9,258 nt of DNA from Planctomycetaceae bacterium (GTDB taxonomy: Bacteria; Planctomycetota; Planctomycetia; Planctomycetales; Planctomycetaceae): NCBI GenBank assembly GCA_003503535.1, contig DOCI01000326.1:67211-76468 (forward strand). The letters are read 5' to 3'. The notes below the pieces were generated by a model. It saw nothing but the letters and a program-made list of their open reading frames with translations, searched no databases and was not told the origin of the DNA. How positions within the stretch are numbered: position 1 is the first letter of the stretch; every line of letters starts with the position of its first letter. Both the position numbers and the translations under genes were made by a program. Shown here piece after piece: positions 1-6,747 of the stretch.

Positions 1-2069
1 CTGAAGTGAGTGAAAACGGAGAAGTCACTGCCCAGACCGCTGGTGATTCCCACATTGTTGTCTTCTATGACAACGGCATCACCGCTGTTCCTGTTATTCA
101 ACCAGTCAGCGATCGCACCGGCAAGAACTATCCTCAGGTCGCTACACCAACTCGAGTGGACGAACTGGTTGTCCAGAAATTACGCAAGCTGGGAATCGTT
201 CCCTCTGATATTTCTCGCGACGAAGATTTCCTCCGCCGCGTCACACTCGATATCACAGGAACCTTGCCGACTCCTCAACAGGTTCAGGACTTTCTCGCTG
301 ATAATTCTTCCGACAAGCGTGCTCGTAAAATCGATGAACTGCTCGAAACCCCTGCTTATGCAGCCTGGTGGGCCACTCGCTTTAATGACATTACCGGGAA
401 CAACATCAATCAGCTCAACAATGTTTCTTACAATAACAACAAAGTTTCTGAAGAATGGTACGAGTGGGTTCGTCATCGCTTCGAACAGAATATGCCCTAC
501 GACAAAATTGTCGAAGGGATCGTGATGGCCGAAAGTCAGAAGAGTGATGAAACCTACGAAGAATACTGCAAACGGATGACAGAGATTTATAATGATAAAT
601 CCTGTGAAAGCTTTGCGGATCAGGACTCACTCCCTTACTTCTGGGCTCGCAGAAACTTCCAGAAACCGGAAGACCGTTCTATCGGATTCGCCTACACGTT
701 CCTCGGAATTCGTATTCAATGTGCTCAGTGTCACAAGCATCCATTCGATCAATGGACGCAGGAAGATTTTGTTGAATTCCAACCGATCTTTTCCCGCACC
801 CGCTATTCGCCAAACGGCACCGATCGCGATGAATATCAGGCAATGCTCGACAAAATCGATGTCGATGGAAAATTGCGTGGAAACGAATTACGACGCGAAC
901 TGGCCAGAAAACTTGGCAAGGGCGAAGTGGTTCCCTTCCCGGCTCTGGTCGATCAGGCTCCGCGTGTCAATCGCAACAGGAAGAACTCGAAAAACAGCAA
1001 TACCATCGGTCAGACTGCCCGTGTGCTGGGTGGGGAACCATTCGATCTGAACGAATATGAAAATCCTCGTGAGCCCCTCATGAAATGGCTACATGGCGAT
1101 GCGCAGGAATTGTTTGCGAAGTCATTCGTAAATCGTGTCTGGGCAAATTATTTCAATCGAGGCATCGTAGAACCAACCGATGATCTGAGCTTGGCCAATC
1201 CTCCAGCCAATGAAGCTCTTTTGAATCATCTTGCTCAGGGCTTCATCGATCACAAGTTTGATATCAAATGGCTGCATCGGGAAATCTGTAACAGCAATAC
1301 GTATCAGTTGAGCTGGCAGCCGAATGAGACGAACATCCAGGATGACCGCAACTTCAGCCGAGCCGTGCCTCGCCGAATTCATGCCGAAGTTGCGATGGAT
1401 GTGATTGCTCAAGCGACTTCAAATTCTGATGAAAATGCGGTGTATTTGAGTAATCTGAAAGATCGTGCGATTGCCATTCCCGGCACCGCTCAGGGTCGTG
1501 GAGGCAATAACTATGCATTAACCATCTTCGGAAAATCCTCTCGCGAAAACAATTGTGACTGCGATCGTTCTTCAGAGCCCACCTTACTGCAAACACTTTA
1601 TCTGAATAACGACAACGAACTCCTTTCGGAAATCGATTCACGAAAAGGCTGGCTGGCGGAACTCGCCAAAGAGTGGAAGGCTCCGTTTGATGCAAAAACC
1701 GAGCAGGTTGCTCCCAAACCAAAAAATTACTCAGAAGTTGTCGAACGGTTTGAGGCTTATCTCGAAAAACTTAAAAAGCAGAAAGATGTCGAGAAAATCA
1801 AAACCGTTAAAGCCAAAATGAAAGCCTACAAAGAGAAGTATGGTCAGACTGAAGAAGACTCAGTGGTTGTTGATGCAAAAGTCGACTCAAATATCGATTA
1901 CTCCTCTGCCATCAATACAGCATATCTGAGAACACTCAGTCGCTACCCAACTCAAGTCGAATTGCAGCGTTCACTATCTGCAATCGAATCGGCTAATAAT
2001 CCGGTGGATGGCATGCGGGATATCATGTGGGCCTTGCTGAACACAAAAGAGTTCATCATCAACCATTAA
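1..2069 (+). CDS. DUF1549/DUF1553 (PSCyt2-PSD1) protein with Ig-like N-terminus, 5' end outside window
   Basis: Large planctomycete envelope protein of unknown biochemical role. The frame is open to the left edge, so the GTG at 6 is probably not the start. Numbering visible residues from that codon, residues 1-34 resemble the end of a bacterial Ig-like (BIG2) domain, which would be incomplete if translation began here. DUF1549 (PSCyt2) follows at about 50-260, with RRVTLDITGTLPTP (77-90) and a haem-type motif CAQCH at 239-243 (bases 720-734). DUF1553 (PSD1) runs from about 350 to the end, with KSFVNRVWANYFNRGIVEP at 372-390 and a paired-cysteine CDCDRSSEP at 517-525. A Lys/Glu-rich segment (about 560-625) interrupts the last part before the closing YLRTLSRYPT block. 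A DUF1501 gene follows 107 bp downstream, the usual pairing for this family. The domain calls are secure; haem binding, export and function are inferred. Confidence 0.93.
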   Translation, partial: EVSENGEVTAQTAGDSHIVVFYDNGITAVPVIQPVSDRTGKNYPQVATPTRVDELVVQKLRKLGIVPSDISRDEDFLRRVTLDITGTLPTPQQVQDFLADNSSDKRARKIDELLETPAYAAWWATRFNDITGNNINQLNNVSYNNNKVSEEWYEWVRHRFEQNMPYDKIVEGIVMAESQKSDETYEEYCKRMTEIYNDKSCESFADQDSLPYFWARRNFQKPEDRSIGFAYTFLGIRIQCAQCHKHPFDQWTQEDFVEFQPIFSRTRYSPNGTDRDEYQAMLDKIDVDGKLRGNELRRELARKLGKGEVVPFPALVDQAPRVNRNRKNSKNSNTIGQTARVLGGEPFDLNEYENPREPLMKWLHGDAQELFAKSFVNRVWANYFNRGIVEPTDDLSLANPPANEALLNHLAQGFIDHKFDIKWLHREICNSNTYQLSWQPNETNIQDDRNFSRAVPRRIHAEVAMDVIAQATSNSDENAVYLSNLKDRAIAIPGTAQGRGGNNYALTIFGKSSRENNCDCDRSSEPTLLQTLYLNNDNELLSEIDSRKGWLAELAKEWKAPFDAKTEQVAPKPKNYSEVVERFEAYLEKLKKQKDVEKIKTVKAKMKAYKEKYGQTEEDSVVVDAKVDSNIDYSSAINTAYLRTLSRYPTQVELQRSLSAIESANNPVDGMRDIMWALLNTKEFIINH

Positions 2070-2094
2070 ACGGGGGCTGATCACAAAGCTGCAG

Positions 2095-2111
2095 GTCAGG
2101 CACTGCCTGAC
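2095..2111 (+). other. Intercistronic hairpin between DUF1549/1553 and DUF1501 genes
   Basis: A perfect 7-bp stem, GTCAGGC / GCCTGAC, closes a 3-nt ACT loop. It sits inside a further short inverted repeat, TGATC (2078-2082) with GATCA (2114-2118). No T-tract follows, so it does not look like a classical intrinsic terminator. It could be an mRNA-processing or stabilising hairpin within a two-gene transcript. Function is inferred. Confidence 0.4.
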
Positions 2112-2176
2112 GGGATCAATCATTGACGTCATATTTAATTCAACACTTCCATTCAAATCATACTGGAGAAGTAATC

Positions 2177-3478
2177 ATGGCCATGCACAAAACTTGCGAC
2201 GGAGCCAAGCGACGCGATTTCCTGAAAGTGGGCGCACTGGGATTTGCGGGATTGTCACTGAGTCAGTACCTCAATATCGCTCAAGCGGGTGGTGTGAAAT
2301 CGACTGCCAAAGCGAAGTCGGCTATTTTCATCAACCTGCCCGGTGGTCCAAGTCATATGGACACCTTCGACATGAAGCCCGATGCCCCAGCCGAGTATCG
2401 TGGCGAGTTCAATCCGATCGACACGAACGTCCCCGGCATCCAGATTTGCGAACACTTGCCGGAACTTGCCAAAGTGATGGATAAGTTCGTCATTCTTAAA
2501 GGTGTTTCTCACACACTGGCCGCCCACCAGCTCGGTTCCGAATATGTGAATACCGGAAACCGTCCGCTCCCCTCTTTGGAGTTTCCTGGTTACGGAGCCG
2601 TCATTTCCAAAGAACGACCAACCATTCCAGAACTGCCACCATTCGTTTCAATTCCTAATACGAATCAACGTCCTGGCTACCTCGGCGTTCAATATGCTCC
2701 ACTGCATACAGGCTCCACTCCACGAGCCGGTCAGCCTTACAGCGTAAGGGGATTGGATTTGAAGAATGGGATCACAGTTTCTGATATCGAACGTCGTAAA
2801 AATTTGCGAGGAGATCTTGATACTGCGTTCTCAAGTTTTGAACAGCAGAACGACCTCCTGCGCGGGCTCGATCGTTTCTCTCAGCAAGCTTACGACATGG
2901 TCACATCTCCACAAGCGCGTAATGCGTTTGATGTCAGTAAGGAATCGCCCGAATACTCACAGATGTTCGGCGAATCTCCATTTGGTCAAAGCTGCCTGCT
3001 GGCAACTCGCTTAGTTGACTCGGGAGTTCGATTTGTTTCTGTTTCAACCGGAGGCTGGGATACTCACCGCGATGGCTGGAATAATCTCAAAACGCGATTA
3101 CTTCCACCACTCGATCAGGGACTGGCTGCCTTGTTCAAAGGTCTGGAGATGAAAGGCCTGCTCGAAGAGACAGCCGTACTGGTCACGGGAGAATTTGGAC
3201 GCACACCAAAAATCAATAACGAACGAGTCGGTCGCGATCACTATCCCCGCGCCATGTTCATGCTGATGGCTGGTGGCGGAATCTCTGGTGGTCGAGTCAT
3301 CGGTGCCAGCGATGACAAAGCCCTCGGCCCCTTGAACGAAGCGATCACACCCGATGATGTCGCCGCTTCCTATTACCATGCCCTGGGGATCAATCACGAA
3401 CAGGAGTACCACACATCGACTGGTCGCCCCGTGATGATTGTGCGTGATGGTCATGTCATCAACGAACTGTTTACATAA
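2177..3478 (+). CDS. DUF1501 family protein with twin-arginine signal
   Basis: Member of DUF1501, a family related in fold to alkaline phosphatases and sulfatases, whose role in planctomycetes is unknown. The ATG at 2177 was chosen because GGAGAA lies at 2165-2170, well spaced from it; a TTG 54 bases upstream in the same frame has no such support. The 433-residue protein opens with a Tat-type signal: KRRDFLKVG at 11-19, a hydrophobic stretch, and a likely cleavage after AQA at 35-37. It would therefore be exported folded. Family blocks visible are FINLPGGPSHMDTFDM (51-66), GGWDTHRDGW (292-301), TGEFGRTPKIN (337-347) and GRDHYPRAM (352-360). The C-terminus (about 396-433) is the usual YYHALGI...GRPVMIV ending. 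It follows a DUF1549/DUF1553 gene by 107 bp, a recurrent pairing that implies joint function at the cell envelope. Family assignment is firm; catalysis is not known. Confidence 0.94.
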   Translation: MAMHKTCDGAKRRDFLKVGALGFAGLSLSQYLNIAQAGGVKSTAKAKSAIFINLPGGPSHMDTFDMKPDAPAEYRGEFNPIDTNVPGIQICEHLPELAKVMDKFVILKGVSHTLAAHQLGSEYVNTGNRPLPSLEFPGYGAVISKERPTIPELPPFVSIPNTNQRPGYLGVQYAPLHTGSTPRAGQPYSVRGLDLKNGITVSDIERRKNLRGDLDTAFSSFEQQNDLLRGLDRFSQQAYDMVTSPQARNAFDVSKESPEYSQMFGESPFGQSCLLATRLVDSGVRFVSVSTGGWDTHRDGWNNLKTRLLPPLDQGLAALFKGLEMKGLLEETAVLVTGEFGRTPKINNERVGRDHYPRAMFMLMAGGGISGGRVIGASDDKALGPLNEAITPDDVAASYYHALGINHEQEYHTSTGRPVMIVRDGHVINELFT

Positions 3479-3484
3479 TTACTT

Positions 3485-3499
3485 ATCAGGAAACCTGAT
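3485..3499 (+). other. Small hairpin just after the DUF1501 stop
   Basis: ATCAGG / CCTGAT form a perfect 6-bp stem with an AAA loop, starting 6 bases after the stop codon. No run of T follows, so as a terminator it would be weak; it may protect the mRNA 3' end instead. Two G·T pairs could extend the stem. Confidence 0.35.
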
Positions 3500-3509
3500 G
3501 GTAAATATT

Positions 3510-3697
3510 TGAGGAAAGGATAGTAGACGAAGTCCACAAGAGGCCTGTAGTTTGATGATGGAATTTCCTCATAAGCTTCTAATGGATTGTTCCATTTAGA
3601 ACCAGGGGTTGTGTGCCACCCTCATATTGAATGAGAACAGTCCACTAACGGCTGCACCGCCGCGAAAGAATCTTTCGTGGCTATCCTGCTGAATCTA
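3510..3697 (+). other. Structured intergenic region, possible untranslated RNA
   Basis: Most of this 358-bp gap lacks a believable coding frame but has several inverted repeats. TGAGGAAA (3510-3517) pairs with TTTCCTCA (3564-3571). CTCAT (3621-3625) pairs with ATGAG (3631-3635). A 10-bp stem at 3659-3668 / 3672-3681, with one G·T pair and an AAT loop, is the strongest. A terminator-like hairpin follows at 3699-3730. The arrangement would suit a small RNA or a long 3' UTR of the DUF1501 transcript. I do not recognise a known RNA family (RNase P, tmRNA, 6S, SRP RNA or common riboswitches). This is an inference from structure only. Confidence 0.3.
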
Positions 3698-3698
3698 A

Positions 3699-3730
3699 TC
3701 TACTGCCGGACAAACTGGCAGAGACTTTTT
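3699..3730 (+). terminator. Probable intrinsic terminator
   Basis: CTGCC (3703-3707) pairs with GGCAG (3717-3721). TCT and AGA extend the stem past a single bulged A at 3702, giving 8 bp with a 9-nt loop. The run CTTTTT follows at once (3725-3730). It would end transcripts coming from the DUF1501 gene or from the structured gap before the next gene begins. The bulge and large loop make it moderate rather than strong. Confidence 0.45.
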
Positions 3731-3836
3731 AATAATGACTGCTTTCAAGACGCTCACTGTTCTGGTGAGGTTTATATTGATTGGGAACAGGTCTGTAACA
3801 TGCTGATTTGTTCTCCTTTTTAAAGGGGTGAGGGGA

Positions 3837-4358
3837 ATGCTGATTCGAATGATGAGCACTGTGATGATGCTGAGCATGGTCTGCTGTATTGCTCAGGCTG
3901 AGAAACCCGCCAATAAAGAGAATAAAGGCAAAAAGGGAAATCAGGGGCGAGTTCCGCAAGTATTGGCTCTGCCAGATTCGATTGAATTGACTGCCGATCA
4001 GGAAGCGCAAGTCAAAAAGATTCGTGCAAAATTCGCAGACAAAGCGATGGAAATCCAAAAGCAGACTCAGGAGGTAATTCCAGCCGAATTGCGGAAGCAA
4101 CAGGCTGCAGCTGTCAAAGCCGCAAAAGAAGCAGGCAAAACTCAGCAGGAAATCCGCGAGATCATGAAATCCACTCAGGATGAACTCTCTGCTGTCGATC
4201 GTGAGAAAATTGCGGAAATTCGCAAGCAATCTCAGGCTCTGAAAACAGAATTCCTCAAGGAAGTCCGCGAAGTATTAACCGAAGAACAGCAGGCCAAACT
4301 CCCAACAGCAAGGGAAGCTAAAGGCAAAGGAAAAAAGCCTAAAAACTCTGATTCCTAA
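3837..4358 (+). CDS. Secreted Spy/CpxP-like LTxxQ-motif protein
   Basis: A small exported helical protein of 173 residues. The ATG at 3837 is favoured because AAAGGGG lies at 3821-3827 with good spacing; a GTG at 3828 overlaps that purine-rich stretch and is less likely. Residues 1-21 form a Sec signal peptide with a Met-rich hydrophobic core and likely cleavage after AQA, before EKPANKEN. The mature protein is rich in Lys, Glu, Gln and Ala and should be almost entirely alpha-helical. It carries two LTxxQ-type motifs, LTADQ (51-55) and LTEEQ (147-151), the signature of Spy/CpxP-like periplasmic chaperone or stress proteins. The tail is strongly basic (KGKGKKPK). It appears to be a single-gene unit, bounded by terminators at 3699-3730 and 4389-4422. 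Similarity to Spy/CpxP is by motif and composition; chaperone, metal or folding-stress function is only inferred. Confidence 0.82.
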   Translation: MLIRMMSTVMMLSMVCCIAQAEKPANKENKGKKGNQGRVPQVLALPDSIELTADQEAQVKKIRAKFADKAMEIQKQTQEVIPAELRKQQAAAVKAAKEAGKTQQEIREIMKSTQDELSAVDREKIAEIRKQSQALKTEFLKEVREVLTEEQQAKLPTAREAKGKGKKPKNSDS

Positions 4359-4388
4359 TTCAGGAACCGATAAATAACGTCACATATT

Positions 4389-4422
4389 AAACTCCAGATT
4401 CTCCAGGAATTTGGAGTTTTTT
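4389..4422 (+). terminator. Strong intrinsic terminator after the LTxxQ gene
   Basis: Bases 4389-4401 pair with 4407-4419 over 13 positions, with one G·T wobble (4397/4411). The outer part is AAACTCCA / TGGAGTTT and the inner part ATTC / GAAT, closing a 5-nt TCCAG loop. Six T residues run from 4417 to 4422. It starts 30 bases after the LTxxQ stop codon and cleanly separates that gene from the next transcription unit. Confidence 0.8.
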
Positions 4423-4472
4423 CGTAGATTAAACCGACAATGCCAGCCCGATTCTCCTGTTGCTCGATTTCA

Positions 4473-4520
4473 GATTCTCAGATAGAATCCGGCTCTGAAT
4501 TCCATGGGGGGAATTCCAGA
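4473..4520 (+). promoter_or_regulatory. Two tandem inverted repeats upstream of the gene at 4593
   Basis: The first is a perfect 6-bp stem, GATTCT (4473-4478) with AGAATC (4484-4489), around CAGAT. The second, 4494-4520, has a 10-bp stem, TCTG-AATTCC with GGAATT-CAGA and one bulged C at 4516. They lie about 70-120 bases before the start codon and after the terminator, so they are placed in a promoter or 5' leader. They may be operator dyads or RNA hairpins. I could not identify a convincing promoter here. Confidence 0.35.
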
Positions 4521-4592
4521 TATTGCTTGAAATCGGTCTTTCTACAGCAGATTTTTGCTGAGTGACCAACAATATATTAAAGGAAGAATCAG

Positions 4593-5177
4593 ATGCAGGG
4601 ACGCATTGCTGGTTTTTTGATGACCATATTCATGGCTCTGCCACTGGCAGCCATTCCGCTGATGTCTATCTTTGGCATCCCGCAATTTGGATCACTCGCT
4701 GCAACCATTGATGAAACTGGTTTTCTCGCTGAGGATCCGGTCGCGGGTGCTTCCGCTCCATCCTGGTCAGACTCCCCTGCTCCGGTTTTTGGAGAAGCCG
4801 CACAGGACTCTACCCCGGTCAATTTTTCGAATAACACATCAAACACAAATCCGATACAGACAACATCCCTGGGAAATTCACAAGAGTTTCCGACGTCCTC
4901 CGCATTTGGAACTCAGGAAAATTCCTCCGGGACGATGACCTGGGATCAGGGGATTGCTCGACTGGCTCAAATGGGAATCACCGACTACCGCATCCAACCG
5001 GGAATTGTCCCGGGCACATCCCACTTTGCCTGCTACGCACGTCCTGAACGCAAAGCGACTGTTCTGCGATTCGAAGCCGAGGCGAACGATCCTCTGCAAG
5101 CCTTATTGAAAACACTCAAGCAGGTTGAACCCTGGCATACCGCCAGAAGTCAAAGCAATAAAACAGCGATTTTTTAG
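4593..5177 (+). CDS. Unrecognised membrane-anchored protein upstream of scpB
   Basis: A 194-residue protein that I do not recognise. The ATG at 4593 is supported by AAAGGAAG at 4579-4586. Residues about 4-31 are strongly hydrophobic ([20 protein letters not shown]) and would act as a signal anchor or uncleaved signal peptide. Residues about 45-115 are a low-complexity linker rich in Ser, Thr, Asn, Pro and Gly, likely disordered. The C-terminal 80 residues look like a small folded domain: [22 protein letters not shown] (about 114-136) followed by FACYARP and [20 protein letters not shown]. This compositional split suggests an anchored protein presenting a small soluble domain outside the membrane. 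It lies 17 bp upstream of scpB and after a strong terminator, so the two genes are probably co-transcribed. No catalytic motif is visible. Confidence 0.78.
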   Translation: MQGRIAGFLMTIFMALPLAAIPLMSIFGIPQFGSLAATIDETGFLAEDPVAGASAPSWSDSPAPVFGEAAQDSTPVNFSNNTSNTNPIQTTSLGNSQEFPTSSAFGTQENSSGTMTWDQGIARLAQMGITDYRIQPGIVPGTSHFACYARPERKATVLRFEAEANDPLQALLKTLKQVEPWHTARSQSNKTAIF

Positions 5178-5194
5178 AGCATTCCCAGATTGAT

Positions 5195-5932
5195 ATGACA
5201 ACTCACCCGTTCACACGATCGACCGACTGGTCATCGAGGACTTCTGCTGTGATCTGGCAGCAAAGTTCTCGAGAACGGGAACGCATTGCTCGACTTTACG
5301 GTCATTCTACCGAGACCGCAGTCTCAATCACTGGACTCCGCACTCCACAGATTGCCAGGCTGGAAGCTGTCTTGTTCGTTGCAGACAGCCCACTCTCTGC
5401 CCGAAAACTGGTCGATGCCGCTAAACTGGTCGATGCGAATCAGTGTCACGAATTGGTTGAACAACTCAATGAATTGTACGATGCCGATAAGTCTCCCTTT
5501 CGTATCGAACAGATCTCCAGTGGTTACCAATTGCTTACACGTCCAGAGTACTCACAATGGCTCGATCGGATTCATCAACGTCACGTTGAAATGAAACTGA
5601 CTCCTCCGTCGCTGGAAACATTGACGATCATCGCTTACCGCCAGCCGATAACCCGAGCCGATGTCGAAGCGATTCGCGGCGTGCAATCTTCAGAAGTCAT
5701 CAAGCAATTGATGGAACGTCAACTGATTCGCATCGGCGGTGAAGACGATTCCCTTGGCCGCCCCTTTCTCTACGAAACGACCAAAGCGTTCCTGCAATAC
5801 ATGGGCATCCGCCGTGTCGATCAACTCCCCAACTTTGCCGAACTGCGCAAAGGGGGCGAGTTGGATCCTGCGGTTTCAGAGCAGAATGATGACGAAGCTA
5901 ATGAAGATGAAAATTCTTCCCAGGCCGCGTAA
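5195..5932 (+). CDS. scpB: SMC-Scp complex subunit ScpB
   Basis: Chromosome segregation and condensation protein B. It binds the kleisin ScpA and helps the SMC ATPase organise the nucleoid. The 245-residue product has two winged-helix domains. The first is at about 52-120, opening with [22 protein letters not shown]. The second is at about 135-213, with the hallmark [20 protein letters not shown] (139-158), AIRGV (159-163) and [18 protein letters not shown] (188-205). Residues 1-50 are an extension beyond the usual ScpB start, and the last 25 are acidic, as is common. No clear ribosome-binding site precedes the ATG at 5195; translation may be coupled to the gene ending 17 bp upstream. No scpA gene is in the window. 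The stop TAA at 5930-5932 directly abuts the hisB stop codon on the other strand. The family call is certain; the exact start is less so. Confidence 0.94.
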   Translation: MTTHPFTRSTDWSSRTSAVIWQQSSRERERIARLYGHSTETAVSITGLRTPQIARLEAVLFVADSPLSARKLVDAAKLVDANQCHELVEQLNELYDADKSPFRIEQISSGYQLLTRPEYSQWLDRIHQRHVEMKLTPPSLETLTIIAYRQPITRADVEAIRGVQSSEVIKQLMERQLIRIGGEDDSLGRPFLYETTKAFLQYMGIRRVDQLPNFAELRKGGELDPAVSEQNDDEANEDENSSQAA

Positions 5933-6526
5933 TTACTCCGACAATGTCCCTTTGGACGATGGCACTCCAGTTTGTCGTGGATCGACCGTCGTAGCAATTC
6001 TCAGCGCACGTGCAGTCGCTTTGAAGATCGCTTCTGAAATATGATGGCTGTTAGCACCGTGATGCAGAACGACATGCAGATTCATCAGACTGTTCGCTGC
6101 GAACGCCTGAAAGAATTCGGCGACCAGTTGGGTATCGAACTCACCAATTTTTTCTGTCGGAAATGCAAACCGATTTTCGAACCACACCCGCCCACTCAAA
6201 TCAAGTGCTACGGTCACGAGCGTTTCATCCATCGGCAAGGTCATCGAACCATAGCGGGTGATGCCCTGTTTATCGCCGATCGCCTGATGGATCGCTTTTC
6301 CGAGACAGATACCGATATCTTCGACCGTATGATGATGGTCGACATGTAAATCGCCAATCGCCTTCACTGTTAAATCGAACAATCCATGCTTGGCGAATAG
6401 TGTCAGCATGTGATCGAGAAAACCGACTCCGGTTTCAATTTCGACATTTCCAGTGCCATCGATATCGAGTGTCAGTTCGATCTCGGTTTCGCCTGTTTTC
6501 CGCTTAATAGTGGCCTTTCGAGCCAT
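5933..6526 (-). CDS. hisB: Imidazoleglycerol-phosphate dehydratase HisB
   Basis: Cytoplasmic enzyme of histidine biosynthesis (EC 4.2.1.19), dehydrating imidazole glycerol phosphate to imidazole acetol phosphate in a Mn-dependent reaction. The 197-residue length matches monofunctional bacterial HisB; there is no N-terminal phosphatase domain. Metal and substrate motifs are intact: GVGFLDHML (33-41), [12 protein letters not shown] (62-73), PMDETL (98-103), DLSGR (109-113), [16 protein letters not shown] (155-170) and PSSKG (189-193). The ATG (complement of 6524-6526) has AGGAG (complement of 6534-6538) seven bases upstream, so the start is well supported. It is a lone his gene here rather than part of a his operon. 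It converges on scpB and diverges from the cytochrome-like gene at 6748. Confidence 0.97.
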   Translation of the reverse strand: MARKATIKRKTGETEIELTLDIDGTGNVEIETGVGFLDHMLTLFAKHGLFDLTVKAIGDLHVDHHHTVEDIGICLGKAIHQAIGDKQGITRYGSMTLPMDETLVTVALDLSGRVWFENRFAFPTEKIGEFDTQLVAEFFQAFAANSLMNLHVVLHHGANSHHISEAIFKATARALRIATTVDPRQTGVPSSKGTLSE

Positions 6527-6576
6527 TCGACTGCTCCTGTCATTCTTCTCTTAACATTGACTATTCGAACAAGTTT

Positions 6577-6590
6577 AGACTGTCCAGTCT
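6577..6590. promoter_or_regulatory. 14-bp dyad upstream of hisB
   Basis: AGACTG-TC-CAGTCT is a perfect 6+6 inverted repeat with a 2-bp centre, about 51 bp upstream of the hisB start codon in a divergent promoter region. Its compact symmetry is like a dimeric regulator's operator. No regulator can be named from the sequence. Confidence 0.35.
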
Positions 6591-6616
6591 TTCTGTACGA
6601 CACTTGTGCGGAATTC

Positions 6617-6658
6617 TTTGACAGTTTTCGACTAAGCCATCCCTCTTTTGACGGTTTT
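6617..6658. repeat. Pair of 12-bp direct repeats in the divergent region
   Basis: TTTGACAGTTTT (6617-6628) and TTTGACGGTTTT (6647-6658) match at 11 of 12 positions and are exactly 30 bp apart start to start, close to three helical turns. They lie between hisB and the gene at 6748. They may be tandem binding sites on one face of the DNA. The TTGAC cores also resemble -35 hexamers, but no matching -10 sits at normal spacing. Confidence 0.35.
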
Positions 6659-6670
6659 GAGGCAAAATTG

Positions 6671-6700
6671 TTCGCATCCCGGCAAAAAATCGAATAAAAT
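6671..6700 (+). promoter_or_regulatory. Weak candidate promoter for the gene at 6748
   Basis: TAAAAT at 6695-6700 resembles a -10 box, about 48 bases before the proposed start codon. The best -35 at allowed spacing is TTCGCA (6671-6676, 18 bp gap), which is a poor match. Planctomycete promoters are not well defined, so this is tentative. Confidence 0.2.
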
Positions 6701-6747
6701 AGGTTTGATCTGTCCCACTACAATCCCACCAACTGATTGTGTTCTCC

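Noticed and set aside
2124..2131. TGACGTCA, a perfect 8-bp palindrome that also overlaps a TTGACG -35-like hexamer before the DUF1501 gene
   Set aside because: No -10 box sits at normal spacing, and one 8-bp palindrome is expected by chance in a window this size.
2123..2176. Longer DUF1501 reading frame starting at TTG
   Set aside because: The extra 18 residues precede the Tat signal and have no ribosome-binding site, while ATG at 2177 has a well-spaced GGAG.
3729..4229. 166-residue antisense frame opposite the LTxxQ gene, rich in Leu and Phe
   Set aside because: It is the mirror of the Lys/Glu/Gln-rich coding strand, has no recognisable motif, and the sense gene has a ribosome-binding site, signal peptide and terminator.
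6041..6349. Plus-strand frame opposite hisB
   Set aside because: hisB on the minus strand has all family motifs and a good ribosome-binding site; this frame is its shadow.
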